From contig JAHLJT010003656.1 of the NCBI GenBank assembly GCA_031308135.1, positions 70,140,984 through 70,204,983 of the forward strand: DNA of 64,000 nt, read 5' to 3'. Numbering within the stretch: position 1 is the first letter of the stretch; every line of letters starts with the position of its first letter. Made by a program: the position numbers and the translations under genes. Shown here piece after piece: positions 49,930 to 62,390 of this stretch. Under the pieces are notes generated by a model, which was not told the DNA's origin, did not search any database, and saw only the letters and a list, made by a program, of their open reading frames with translations. The stretch is from Acheta domesticus. Its lineage: Eukaryota; Arthropoda; Insecta; Orthoptera; Gryllidae.

Positions 49930-51172
49930 CAGTGGCGTAGGCTCAATGTATGCGAGTGATGCGTTGAATCCCCTAGATTTTCATTACTCTAAACAATTTT
50001 CAGTAAAGTAATTTACTTTCTTCCGTAAGCATCTCCCTTCTGTTTCTATATTCCCTCCCGCCATTTACGTGCGCTCTCCAATAGGCGGTATTTCCTTCGC
50101 TGGATGTGACAGGACCAGGAGCATCCCTTGAACGACATCGCTACGTTGGTGAGGTCATTGAACTCACGGCCATGCGCTGTGTGCAAGCTGTGTGGTTTCG
50201 ACGGCCGATGATGTGACCAGGCCTCTCACATCTCAGGCTTCTGAGTTCTCATTGGCGTTTTTGTATCCCCTCCCAAGAACCTTCCATACCCCTCCTCTGA
50301 TGCAGTCATAATTCGGCCGTACGCCTGGAAATCACAGACATCACGTGCCGCGATTCTGGGACCCCGAAGCGGGGCGCGGGGGGCAGACGGCACGACTGTC
50401 TTTCTTCACAACTCATGCACGTCTGCCAACTATGCTTAAGCACATTTCAACCTGATTCAGTTTAGGTGGGTAAGACGATGTGTGTAAGCAGGCATGACAA
50501 AACAAGATCACTGCCTTCATGTAAGAAAATAGTAGGTAGGGACAGTCCGTGATGTCCAAACCGGTGGTGCGACATAATTTCGTTCGTCCTTGTGTGTCCT
50601 TCATTGTAGCGTAAATGCTGTTTCGTACTGAATTTGCGTTAAATAGACCACATTGTTTAACTATTGATGCGTTAAAGAGAATCGTGAATTCGAAATTGTA
50701 ACGTGAAAGAATAAAACGTGTGTGTGAAAGGACGCGACATGCCGCGCTCATCCAGTATATTTATGGCAGCGGATGAGTTACTTGTGACATAGAACAGTAG
50801 TGAAACGTCTCATTGTTCTATACACAGGATTCTTCAAATTTCGTTTAGTTCTTTCTCCTATTCTGAAAGACTTAAGGTAATTAGTGATTGATAACCAAGA
50901 CAACGCGAATCGATCTCGAGTTCGAAAATTAGGTATGTACTTTTTTATGGTTTATTTTTTAGTTTTATTGTTTTGTTTATGTAAGTTAGTGCATACAGTG
51001 AGACATTGGTGATTTTCAAGGAAGATTCAGTAGGTATCTAATTTGCAAAATTAACTTCTAAAATACTTCAGAGTAAAATAGAATGACGCAGACTTTAAAT
51101 ATATTCAATTATGCCTTCAATCTGTAATATCATGATCGCATCCTCACATCTACCAGCCAGGAGACGCCACTG
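49930..51172. mobile_element. hAT-type element, 1243 bp, with perfect 8-bp target duplication
   Basis: CTCACAGC occurs at 49922-49929 and again at 51173-51180, exactly flanking the element. The left end is CAGTGGCGTAGGCTC; the reverse complement of the right end is CAGTGGCGTCTCCTGGC, giving a 9-base perfect inverted tip. An 8-bp duplication with CAGNGGCG tips is the hAT superfamily signature. No hAT transposase was recognised; a 112-codon minus frame at 50413-50751 is unassigned. The interior at about 50340-50390 is GC-rich. It is most likely a non-autonomous or heavily deleted copy. Confidence 0.88.
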
Positions 51173-51180
51173 CTCACAGC

Positions 51181-52109
51181 GACAGTGACCCATTCTCCTT
51201 ATAATAATTATGAATTAATTATAATCAAGTGATTATAATCAATTCAGATTTATATCGGGTCTCCCCTGCCTTCCTTCCTTGTTGTCAGAGACATCCCTGA
51301 GGCCCTTCTCCACTTCTCTTGTCAGTGGGAGCCGCCGAGGTAACTCCGTAGTTCCAGCTCGGATACGTTGGCAGGTTAAGTGTGATGGTCTGGTTGGGAA
51401 ATGGGTGTGTAAATGTCCGGTAGGGAAAGATAAGAGTATAGTGGGGATACATGCTAATTGGGACTGTCCCTCCTTGGTACATCACATGAGATCAGAGAAT
51501 GACACCGCCTAGATGCAGCGTGTACATGCCTCCCTCGCAAGCTCCTGCGCCATCCAGCCAACAGGAAGTATACGGTTCGAAAGATGATCCATAGATTAAT
51601 TGTTTCCAAGCACTTCAACTGCTATGATTATTAGTCTCGTTAACGTAACGACTTTATTCTCGCGTGGATGTGGCGATGTTCTTACTTAGTCTTTCTCTTA
51701 CTAAAGAAAGCATATAACCACGAAACATTTGAACGAAAGAATAAGAAAATCCACACGTGAATATTAGATTTATTAATTTTTGAAAGGAAAACAATATACG
51801 AGATTAAAACACGGAATAAAAACTTAATAAACAAATTATTTAAATATACAGTCATACAAAGCAATATCGAATTTTTATCTCGGTGTTTTGTTTGAAAATA
51901 TTGCTTTACGATTTTTTTTATTTAGAACTCATTCTAAATAAAATGAAAGAAAATGGCGTTCCTCATGTAATTGCTGGTAAACGAAGCATTTGCATGTCCT
52001 GTTATAGCTTCGTGGTCTTAGATACAAATGTACGCTGTACACATCATGATCATAAAACATATGCTATAAAATGAAAACGATAGTTTCGCAGGTAAAAAGC
52101 TTCTCATTA
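51181..52109. other. unassigned sequence
   Basis: No gene recognised. A short minus or plus frame at 51883-52074 is Cys/His-containing at its end but not identifiable. Confidence 0.5.
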
Positions 52110-54056
52110 GGCAAGAGTGAGCGAATTCTTTCAATTGGTGATCTTTTCACGAGTGGAATAATCGCTAGAAACACCATTGACTTTGAGAAAACGTCGAACA
52201 TTTCGTAGGGCGTGTTTCTGATGGAGGGAATTCTTCTAGTTCACTGGTGATCATTTCACGAGTGGAATAATCGCTTGGAACACTATTGATTTTGAAAAGT
52301 AAGTCGAACAATTCATAAGGCGAGTTTCTAATGAAGGGAATTCTTCTAATTCATTGGTGATCATTCACGAGTGGAATAATCGCTTGGAACACTATTGATT
52401 TTGAAGAGTACATCGAACAGTTCATAGGGCGAGTTTCTAATGAAGGGAATTCTTCTAATTCATTGGTGATCATTCACGAGTGGAATAATCGCTTGGAACA
52501 CTATTTATTTTGAAGAGTACGTCGAAGAATTCATAGGGCGAGTTTCTAATGAAGGGAATTCTTCTAATTCATTGGTGATCATTCACGAGTGGAATAATCG
52601 CTTGGAACACTATTGATTTTGAAGAGTACATCGAACAATTCATAGGGCGAGTTTCTAATGAAGGGAATTCTTCTAATTCATTGGTGATCATTCACGAGTG
52701 GAATAATCGCTTGGAACACTATTGATTTTGAAGAGTACATCGAACAATTCATAGGGCGAGTTTCTAATGAAGGGAATTCTTCTAATTCATTGGTGATCAT
52801 TCACGAGTGGAATAATCGCTTGGAACACTATTGATTTTGAAGAGTACATCGAACAGTTCATAGGGCGAGTTTCTAATGAAGGGAATTCTTCTAATTCATT
52901 GGTGATCATTCACGAGTGGAATAATCGCTTGGAACACTATTGATTTTGAAGAGTACATCGAACAGTTCATAGGGCGAGTTTCTAATGAAGGGAATTCTTC
53001 TAATTCATTGGTGATCATTCACGAGTGGAATAATCGCTTGGAACACTATTGATTTTGAAGAGTACGTCGAAGAATTCATAGGGCGAGTTTCTAATGAAGG
53101 GAATTCTTCTAATTCATTGGTGATCATTCACGAGTGGAATAATCGCTTGGAACACTATTGATTTTGAAGAGTACATCGAACAGTTCATAGGGCGAGTTTC
53201 TAATGAAGGGAATTCTTCTAATTCATTGGTGATCATTCACGAGTGGAATAATCGCTTGGAACACTATTGATTTTGAAGAGTACATCGAACAATTCATAGG
53301 GCGAGTTTCTAATGAAGGGAATTCTTCTAATTCATTGGTGATCATTCACGAGTGGAATAATCGCTTGGAACACTATTGATTTTGAAGAGTACATCGAACA
53401 ATTCATAGGGCGAGTTTCTAATGAAGGGAATTCTTCTAATTCATTGGTGATCATTCACGAGTGGAATAATCGCTTGGAACACTATTGATTTTGAAGAGTA
53501 CATCGAACAATTCATAGGGCGAGTTTCTAATGAAGGGAATTCTTCTAATTCATTGGTGATCATTCACGAGTGGAATAATCGCTTGGAACACTATTGATTT
53601 TGAAGAGTACGTCGAAGAATTCATAGGGCGAGTTTCTAATGAAGGGAATTCTTCTAATTCATTGGTGATCATTCACGAGTGGAATAATCGCTTGGAACAC
53701 TATTGATTTTGAAGAGTACATCGAACAGTTCATAGGGCGAGTTTCTAATGAAGGGAATTCTTCTAATTCATTGGTGATCATTCACGAGTGGAATAATCGC
53801 TTGGAACACTATTGATTTTGAAGAGTACATCGAACAATTCATAGGGCGAGTTTCTAATGAAGGGAATTCTTCTAATTCATTGGTGATCATTCACGAGTGG
53901 AATAATCGCTTGGAACACTATTGATTTTGAAGAGTACATCGAACAATTCATAGGGCGAGTTTCTAATGAAGGGAATTCTTCTAATTCATTGGTGATCATT
54001 CACGAGTGGAATAATCGCTTGGAACACTATTGATTTTGAAGAGTACGTCGAAGAAT
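52110..54056. repeat. 109-bp satellite array, about 18 units
   Basis: Units carry GAATTCTTCTAATTCATTGG, TGATCATTCACGAGTGGAAT, AATCGCTTGGAACACTATTG and CATAGGGCGAGTTTCTAATG. Successive CGAGTTTCTA strings at 52321, 52430, 52539 and 52648 give an exact 109-base period. The first two units are diverged and slightly longer; the interior units are nearly identical. Each unit has an EcoRI site. The last unit breaks at about 54056. No CRISPR-like short repeat and spacer structure exists; the whole unit is repeated. Confidence 0.98.
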
Positions 54057-54270
54057 ACTTGGGGCGTGTTTCCTCTGGGGACCTTCCCGCGCCGGCGCCT
54101 GCTCGACCACCCGCCGCGTCGTGGCGCTGCCCTCGTTTTATTGCCCTTCCTTTCACGCGGCCTCGCGTACCTCAAGAACTATGGGTTCCAAGCGCAAGCC
54201 TTTTTGTCTCCCGTTGGCTCATTGCTGAGCGACTTCAAGAGTTACGAGGTCGGATAGACTACCTGTTTTC
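54057..54270. other. GC-rich segment abutting the satellite
   Basis: Begins CTTGGGGCGTGTTTCC where the last satellite unit stops. An open plus frame begins inside the satellite and reads through; it is not considered a gene. Confidence 0.5.
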
Positions 54271-55170
54271 AAAATGGGAAGGGGAAAATTATTTCGTAGT
54301 AATGTCTTAAGTTGAGTCTGAAGAATGAGGCTTGAAGTTGCCAAACATTTGCAAGTCGTTGAGATAAACTTGGAGGGTTATTTCAGAAATTTTGTGGAAA
54401 TCCATATGAATTGGTGAAAAAAATATTACACAAAAATATTTATAATTTAAAGTTGTATTTATTGTGGAAGATCATTTCTTTTTTTACCTATACATCTTCA
54501 AGACAAATGACACTCTTTCGTCGTAACGTCCTGACAATTTGACTTCGTTCTGAAAAGACCATTATTATTGATAGAAGTCTTTAGGGCTAACTTTTTTTAT
54601 AGTTATGGACAGTACTTTTGGCAAATAAATTGAGATAATCTCCTGAAAGCTGCGAAATTAGGAATTGAGGGAGTGAAAGAAAGCAAAAGTTCCCGGCCGG
54701 AGTGAAGAGATTCTTGTCTGTCTGGGAGAAAGAGTTGCCAACGTTTCGAACGCAATATTAATAATAACAATAACAATATTAATAATACATTATACACAAT
54801 GTGATAATTCAATAGTATAATTTTTCATTCGTGTAATAGAATTAATTTGCAAAACGTATCTGACTCTTGATATACGTAATTTGCAACTGATTTTGAATTT
54901 GTATAGTAATCAGTAATTACGTAGTTAACATATTGAAAACAGGTTTTTAAAGTCTAGTCAGATTAGTATTATGATAAAGTTACTCATTTGTGTCACACAG
55001 TGACGAAATAAGAAGATAATGGTGAAAAGTGCCAAACCACGAGCAATAGGCAGCCCTATAAAACAACTCATAGTCTTAGCGAGTCGTCTCGGTCTGTTAG
55101 TGTTCAAAGCAACTATTCTGTACCAGAAGACCCTAGTTAACAAAAGTGTTTAATAATGGAAACAACAGTT
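54271..55170. other. unassigned AT-rich DNA
   Basis: No gene recognised. Confidence 0.5.
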
Positions 55171-55600
55171 TGAGGTGCCTCGCCCACGGAGCGTCCTGCC
55201 TCGCGGGCGCCGTCAGCAGCACAGCTGACGACGCCGACGTCAACGACGTCGTGGACATGGCATCGCGGCGGCGCGCAAGCGCGAGTGCGGGCGGCCTTGA
55301 CACCGCCGGATGTCCGCGGCGAGGGCGCGCGGCACTTCCGCCGCTGGCGCCGCCCCCACCGCCACCGCCACCGCCGCCTCCGACGGAAGGCGGGAAGCCC
55401 CGCGGTGCGCGTCGAGCGCCGCAGCTGCGCCGGCCCGTCCGCCCGCCTCGCCGCGACGCCCCGCCGCCGCTGCCGCCACTGGACTGCCCCGCTATCCCGC
55501 CCCCGCCCCGCCCCCTCCCCAGCACCTCCCTTCCCATCCCTGGCGCCAGTCCCGCCCTTGTCCCCACCCTGGCCTGCCCTGCCCCCGCCCCACCCTGCCC
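55171..55600. other. CpG-rich island
   Basis: Very GC-rich region directly followed by a C-rich minisatellite. Frames of 120-270 codons on both strands span island and minisatellite and are rich in Pro, Ala and Arg, so they are treated as compositional. Its first part (55180-55260, GACGACGCCGACGTCAACGA) is the least repetitive and could include an exon. Confidence 0.6.
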
Positions 55601-55905
55601 CGCCACCGTCCTGCCCCGCCACCGCCCTGCCCCGCCACCGTCCTGCCCCGCCACCACCCTGCTCCTCCATCGCCCTGATCCGCCATCGCCCTACCCCGCC
55701 ACCGCCCTGCCCCGCCACCGCCCTGCCCCGCCACCGCCCTGCCCCGCCACCGCCCTGCCCCGCCACCGTCCTGCCCCGCCACCGCCCTGCCCCGCCACCG
55801 CTCTGCTCCGCCATCGCCCTGCCCCGCCATCACCCTACCCCGCCACCGCCCTGCCCCGCCACCGCCCTGCCCCGCCACCGCCCTGCCCCGCCACCACCAG
55901 CCTAC
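55601..55905. repeat. 16-bp minisatellite, CCACCGCCCTGCCCCG
   Basis: About 19 units with GCC/GTC and CCC/CTC variants. A 16-base unit gives a 16-residue protein period in every frame, explaining the apparent long Pro-rich proteins. It ends immediately before SINE copy 7. Confidence 0.95.
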
Positions 55906-55916
55906 CTCTCCGGTGC

Positions 55917-56172
55917 CGATCGAGAGGCCGACACCGACCTACCTGTCTGTGAGCGGAGTTTCCTCAACCAGGTATCTCCCACCACTGTATACCGTCCCAG
56001 CCGGAACAAGCTCTAAGCTCTTGACCGGTCTCCCGGCATGTTAGTGTGTTAGTGTGTGAGTTAGGGGAGAGTGCAGGACAAGGAAGAGGAAAGAAAGATC
56101 ATGCGCGGTCTGTGGCCCGTTGGTTAGAGTACTGTTTTGGCATTCATTTGGTATTGACCGGAGAAACCACGG
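55917..56172 (-). mobile_element. SINE copy 7 (both ends missing)
   Basis: Minus-strand SINE middle: the plus strand shows CCGACACCGACCTACCTGTC, ACCAGGTATCTCCCACCACT, CCGGTCTCCCGGCATG, GGACAAGGAAGAGGAAAG and GACCGGAGAAACCACGG. The tRNA-like head and the 3' tail are absent. Confidence 0.85.
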
Positions 56173-59100
56173 AATTTGTGCTTGGCAAAGTGGGTTCGCG
56201 ACAGTTTTTTCTCTCCCATTTATCCTGCTTCTCATTTCACCATGACTTCATTATCATTCAAATCATATCATCGCCTATTCGTCTTAAGTATGTCCAAAAA
56301 GGCTTAGGAACTGTAGGTCGTAATAAAGAAAAAAATGTTACAAGATATTCTAATCTAAATAAAATAAACAACTTCAACATTGCGAAAATACGAATACGTA
56401 TTATGTGTGTTTTTTGTTTGAACGTGCAGCAAAGAGGACAAGAAGTAGAAATAAGCTAAAATTAATTATTTTATCTTTTATTACGATCGTGATTGATATG
56501 TTGTTAAATGCATGATGTAACCCAACTTATAAAAACCTATTTCTGAAAGCCTCTTGGTGATAAGAAAACAGGGTCATAATTTTCGAGATCAATTTGCACA
56601 ATTTTATTGATTCTTAGGAAAGCTGACAAACTATAGTACTGAAGGAAAACTAGAAATTTAATATTCCTGACCGGATCTTAACGACCACTAAGCTATTCAT
56701 TTAACAGATAAGATAATCTGGAAGAGAGGCACGGCTAAGCAAATTACATCGGAATATGCTTGCTTATCCTTGACCTTCATGTACCAAACTTTACTAAAAC
56801 TTTGGCAGCAAATTCTATAGAGTTCAAGCAAAAATTTCTTTATAACAGTAATTTCAATTTATTATATTCGAGCTGCATTTTTGTGGAAAGGGGAACGGAA
56901 GATTATTGAATAGTAAACTATTTGGAACCTACCTTCTCAGTCGTGTTCGAAATCCAGAACATCAGTCTTTGGCTATTTGCTTACTAAGGGTATTGAGGAA
57001 TTCTGATTTACCGCCTGAAATTTCTAGTTCATTTCCTTGAACTCTTCATTATTACGTATATTATGAAATAGTGATCGATTTGAAAACGAAGCAGATCATC
57101 GAGAAGTTAGTTTAATATTGCATTAATGGGCAATATCTTGAACATGGAATTATGCGCACATTTATGAGCATTATTTACAAATAATTGAAGTTGAAAACAT
57201 TATTGAATAAACAATGGAGATGAAAAGATAATCCACTTGTTATATGAATGAATGACTTGATAATTTGAATTTTTATTAATTTCATTGTTAAGCTCGTACT
57301 ACATATACAAATGTTTCACTATTAATATATTATTTAAACGCCTGGCTTCATGTTGCTTCATTTGTTGTACCTTGCGTGCAAATAAATTAAGTCTCCTAAC
57401 ATAGGTCTTTCACTTTCTAGCTTCTTCAACTATAAATTGTAGCAAGGATTTGCTAGTTAACGTTGCATAGTCTGTGTTTACTTTGACTTCATTTGTTACA
57501 CGTGACATACTCCTACATTAATTGTCTCCCATATAGTTCTCCACCTCTTGGAAGACCAACACATCCGGTCTGTCACAGAGATTCTTGCTCTTATTAATTC
57601 ATGTGAGATTGTTAGAGCTAATTAAATGTCTAAACTGAACTTGCAAAATTTATTGCTCACGTCCTCCTAGTACTGAATCAAGTCTCAAAATAAAACCAAT
57701 ACGCACCTCGGTACTAGCTTTCTGAGGCTGCTCAAATGAGATATCCTTTGCAGAGAGCGAAATAAAATTTCTGTGATTTTTTTCGAGTATCCTGCACACG
57801 TGCATCCCACTTCTTTCTTTATTACCACTATCTGTCAGGTATAAAGTTGACTCCAGAAGGAGTGGAGGTTGACTAAAGTTGTGACGTCAGTGAGAGTAGA
57901 ATCAGTGTACTCAGGTGGGGATAGGAATGAAAGTCAGGCAACGACCACAACAGCAATTTCCCTTGACACTCTCTTCGTCTCTTTTCTGTGAATCTACCGT
58001 TACTAAATTTTACTGGATTCATCTTTCCTATTTATCTTTTCTGCTCGACTTTCATTCTCTACTTTTATTTTTTCTTCTATTACCTAGTTTAGAATAACCT
58101 CGACGACCTTTCAGGGGGGAGAAGGGTTCTCCTAACGTTTGGTACCGATTGTAAACATTCCAGGCTATCTAGAGAGGTGATTGAGGACTAATATAAAAGG
58201 TTGGGGAGAGAAGTAAGTTGTGTGTTGTTTTACTCGTAAGTCTTTACATGATGTCCACCAGCTGGGCTTATTTGTTTAGTATTTAACCCTTAACCACCAC
58301 AGTGCTATAGCACTGAACGCGACCACTCTAACAAGGTTTCTGAGACTGCTCGAATAATTTTTTTTTAGAAATAAAAGAAAAATAATAGTGATTTCATACT
58401 CTGTAAATAATCACAAGACAGCTTAATTTTTTATAAAAATACATTATTATTATCAGAAATGTAATCATGCAAAAATTCATCTCCTCAAAACACTGTTGTG
58501 GGTCACGACATGAAAAAAAGCGACGATTAAAATATTGCCATTTTAAGGAAAAACGAAACTAAAAATATATTGTGAGATTCAAATACTATCGTGTAACAAT
58601 GTGAAAAAATCTAGAAATTGCAAAAAGTAACAACAATATATTAAATTCCTTGTCATGATAACTTATATTGAATTGAATTGCCTTATTTTACGTGGCGAGA
58701 CTCAGGCCATGAGGCCTGCTCTTCCGTCTGACCAGGCAAATTTCGCTACGCTCCTTTCACCAACTAGCGGAGAAAGAAGATATTTCTTGGGCGACGAAAC
58801 AGGCGATTTATATCACAATATTAATTCGGATATTTAATATTTATATCACAATATTAATTCGGAAATTGCTTCCAATTTCATGTAGTTTGTCAGGTCTGTC
58901 AATTTCATGTTTCTATCGAGCTATTGCAGAACAACTTCCTTAGAGATTTGATACATTAAACATTAGATGCGCTTTCAAATTTCATCGCAAAACACGCAGT
59001 ATCAAAAGATATACAAATATCGTGGTGCGATCACGATGACCGCTGCAAACGTTAATTACCCTAAATAAAAAAGAAACAGCACGTACTAGCACCCGCCGAT

Positions 59101-60465
59101 CAAGTTCGATGCAGGGCCGGCGATTGGTGTCAAATCCGAGTGGGTAGTTGACCCGGGTGAGGGTCCTTTCTCCCCCTCCCTCTTCCACTGAAAATGTATG
59201 TGAAGGCAAAAAATACGAAACAATTTTTTTTCCAATTGTAGTATTTATCATTAAAGTGTCATCAAATTGTTATTTTATTTATTTGTCATCAAATTTATTT
59301 TACTTTACTTCAGCAGAGTTCATTTTTGCAATGTAAAATCACCTTTGCGCTTTGTATTTTTTATATAAACTCATTTACCAATTTTTGCAAATCGCTTTTT
59401 TTGGCTATGTCGCTCAAAATCGCGATGCTGTTCAACCCGTCTTGCAATATAGTTGATCGCATTTACGTTTTAAGTCGATGTAATACCGAGAAACTTCGTC
59501 CATTCCTGGATTTTGACGTTTAAGGAATATTTCCCTCATCCCAAATTCCGAGTGAGTATTTTATCCACTTTCAATTTATCGTATGGGTATAGCTGCCCAC
59601 GATATCCGCCGGCCTGGTTGAATAGCTCTCAACAGCCTGTCATATAAGGTTGAGCAGGACTCCAGAAATATTGATTTTACACTTTCGTTTGCAAAGGTCG
59701 ATTTAAAGTTTGTTGCGGTTACATATTCGGTAGTTGAGGGTTCTAATTCTAGAAATCTGGTTTCAGGACGTTTCTAGTGACAGAATTCTAGTTTCGAAAA
59801 AAGTGATACAGAAAATGAATCTGTCCCAACATTGTCAAAATGGTAAAAGTACGTCCTGTAGACCACCATTCCTGCGGATCAAAAGAAGAGAAGTCCGTTG
59901 TAAATAATTAAAACAATGTAATCGATTTTCATATTGTTTCGAACTTGATTTTTTCTCTTCGCTCTTTCTTATTAAGGCTCCTCCTTCTGACTGAAGACGA
60001 ACCGCAGAACAGAAACAAACACTTTCCTTCTTTGAGGTTAAGAGAAGCTAGGATTCTCTATAAGCATGAAAATGAATGGTGAGAAGAAAGAAGTACATGC
60101 ATGTTTACCATTTCACCAATTTTTGTGGATTGTAGATTTTTCTATTATTTTCTGTTATTAATTTAAACAGGCTGCACAGCACACCCAGTTGAAAGTCCGC
60201 ATCAAAAGCTTAGAGGATCTAGCTTTGAGTTTTTCTATGGTGAATTTTGTACATCGGCTCAAGAACTGGGTCAGACGATGCCAGTATGCCGTGAGAATCA
60301 TCTTTTCATTAAACAATTCTTTGGTTTTATTTGTTCAATTCGAAGTGGATTTCAAAGTAGTATATTAAACCACAAATCGCTGGTCAGGACCAATCCTTCT
60401 TGCTAGCAAAACGAACACTGGCTTCTTTATGGTTGTATTTTGATGAACATCCTTCCTCTTCCTCC
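56173..60465. other. unassigned sequence, AT-rich
   Basis: About 4.3 kb without a recognised gene. Small items: TATAAAAGG at about 58193; TTAACCCTTAACCACC at about 58291 followed by a perfect CAGTGCTATAGCACTG palindrome, possibly one end of a piggyBac-type element; and a 33-base direct repeat of ATATCACAATATTAATTCGG at about 58810 and 58843. Confidence 0.5.
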
Positions 60466-60742
60466 GCATCTCCGATAATCTCTACTGCACTGCAGTAACT
60501 CTGACTGGGAGGATCTAGCATTCAAGTCCCAACGGTAGCAGGGTTTTTGACACTAGCTAGGTAGCTTGGTCGAATTCAGCTGCTAGGTGGAGAAAGTCTA
60601 GCGGTCGGTTGCTCTGATCGGTAGTGTGCCCTGGTTTCTCCAAGCAACGCCATGCGAAAGCCGGAGCAGTATTTAACAAAGCGCTCGGAACCGCCCACGA
60701 TCTTTCTTTCATCTGCCACCGAGCGCAAGCTCATTAACAGGA

Positions 60743-60797
<55 letters not shown>

Positions 60798-61070
60798 TCG
60801 TACCCTTACCCCTTACACACACATTCACTACTCTACCTAACGAGTCCAATCGGGAGCTTACAGCATGTACCACCTAAGGCGGAGTCCCGTTGGTGGGAGA
60901 TTTCGTGATCGGGAAATCTCGCAAGCCGACATGTATGTCGGCTCCAGATCTCACCATCCCTCGGGGGAAGATAACCGCCACCTACCGAACAAAAAAGTCC
61001 GCTACACTTACGTGACTAATACGATAGCAGTTGACGCGCCCAGAATCACGAATAATGTAAATTAATCCAA
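60466..61070 (+). mobile_element. SINE copy 8, near full length, interrupted by an AAT-tailed insert
   Basis: Head remnant ACTGCAGTAACTCTGACTGG and B-box-like CATTCAAGTCCC, then CTAGCTAGGTAGCTTGGTCG, GGTTGCTCTGATCGG, ACGATCTTTCTTTC, and after the insert ACCCTTACCCCTTACACACA, GTCCCGTTGGTGGGAGATTT and ACGTGACTAATACGATAGCA. About 80 bases at 60715-60796 are foreign and end in (AAT)n. Confidence 0.85.
60743..60796. repeat. (AAT)n array inside SINE copy 8
   Basis: About 54 bases of AAT, preceded by a short unique string (GAGCGCAAGCTCATTAACAG) absent from the other SINE copies. It could be the tail of a very short LINE insertion on plus. Confidence 0.95.
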
Positions 61071-61439
61071 TAATCTCGAAATACTCCGGCAGTACTGCGA
61101 GGCGAGAGCCCGAGATTAGGGTGTAGCTGTTCTTCTCTGAATTTTCCTAACGTTTTATTCAATATTTAGGAGTGCTCTTCACCCATCACTATCATCACCA
61201 TTCATCTTTCATTCCCCCAGGGCTAACAAACCTGGGGAGTAAAAGTCGGATCCAGCGTAATATTGATCCCCACTAATGAATTGCATGCCTAGCATGCCTA
61301 CGTGGTCCGAAGTGGCCTGTTTGCAAAAAAACAAAAAAAAAAATGTGAGAGGTGTTCATCGCGATAAATAAGAGTAACAAATAACGCTTGAGGCGACGTA
61401 TCAAAGAGCGAACCCGACCCTGCCGACGACGTTCGTAAC
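61071..61439. other. unassigned sequence
   Basis: No gene recognised. GCGAGGCGAGAGCCCGAGAT at about 61098 weakly resembles 40737-40780. Confidence 0.45.
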
Positions 61440-62130
61440 TAGTGACCGGATTTTTATGTAATTACATATTTTTTGTCTGTTTCCTTACCGTTCTCAAAAT
61501 TGTAATCTTGACGAATCATAGCCCTCGTAACAAAATATCGAATTTTTTCGTTACATATTTTTACATATTTAGTACAAATTTACATATATTACATATTTTG
61601 CTGTTTTCACAATATATTTTCTTATTTTTTCAATTTTCATCAATTTCATTCCTTATGCTTTAATGAAAAGATGTTGCTTTTTTTAAAAATCAGCATTGTT
61701 CCTACATTATTGGGGAAATCTAGGTGTCCAAAATATTACTGACGCCGCGTTTTGTGATGTTTAACCTTAATTTCCGAGAAAAATTTCCGATCGCTAACGT
61801 GTAACTCTTCGATGAAAGATGCTAAGGTGTATGTTTGCTGGTCGTATATCTCGCCTGTTGGTGCGATGGGCGATTAGTCCGGCTGCTAAACTACGGTCCT
61901 GTATTGCAACAGATTAAGGTTTTACTACGGACGAGAAAGCTGTATGATGTAAAGTGAGCAGTTTTCTAAATGTAATTTTTTGCAATGTAAATGGTTTTTA
62001 GTTAGAGAATTTTAATATTACATATTATTACATATTACATCCGATTTCACATATTTATTACATATTCTTACTGTTTTCATTACATATTTATGTACATATT
62101 TTGACGTTTAATACTACATATTTTTCCGGC
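61440..62130. repeat. AT-rich repeat with spaced TTACATATTT motifs
   Basis: TTACATATT recurs at least ten times (61463, 61551, 61562, 61590, 62020-62100) in two clusters separated by about 350 bases. The second ends at TTTTTCCGGCC near 62130. It is probably an old non-autonomous element related in style to 6280-6930. Confidence 0.5.
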
Positions 62131-62139
62131 CTCTATTCA

Positions 62140-62390
62140 TAACGCTGGGCGTCGCAGCGGGCGCTGCTCCTTGCGGGATGAGTCAGGTCGTCCCACATCG
62201 CCGCGCCGCCGCACTTTATTTTCCAATTACGCCGACGACGTCGCGTCGCGCGCGTGGTGACGCAACTGCGGCAGTGGGCGGAGGCAGACGCGGGCGCTGT
62301 GGGCGTGGGGGAGGAGCGAGGAGGCCAAAGGGTTGAGGGGAGCGAGGGGGGCGTCGCTCACTGATCTAAAAGCTTCAGTGGTCCACGTAT
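62140..62390. other. CpG-rich island
   Basis: GC-rich run including CGACGACGTCGCGTCGCGCG and GGGCGTGGGGGAGGAGCGAG, with sharp AT-rich flanks. No supported frame. Confidence 0.6.

Noticed and set aside
51883..52074. 63-codon frame with Cys/His residues resembling a transposase C-terminal finger
   Set aside because: Cys spacing does not match piggyBac or other fingers I know, and there is no upstream transposase.
52110..54056. CRISPR array
   Set aside because: The full 109-bp unit is repeated with no short repeats separated by unique spacers; the window is eukaryotic.
55133..56016. Frames of 174-268 codons on both strands, Pro-rich or Gly-rich
   Set aside because: Explained by a 16-bp minisatellite and GC-rich island; several frames and both strands are open at once.
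57536..57610. Minus-strand SVTDRPDVLVFQEVE string like a LINE endonuclease core
   Set aside because: Too short; the WDR motif and following IDVAVP-type strand are absent, and no ATT array borders it.
58291..58325. TTAACCCTTAACCACC as a second piggyBac-type element
   Set aside because: Only one end seen; no reverse-complement partner with TTAA was found downstream.
59110..59130. CAGGGCCGGCG as a hAT terminal repeat
   Set aside because: No matching inverted end or 8-bp duplication found.
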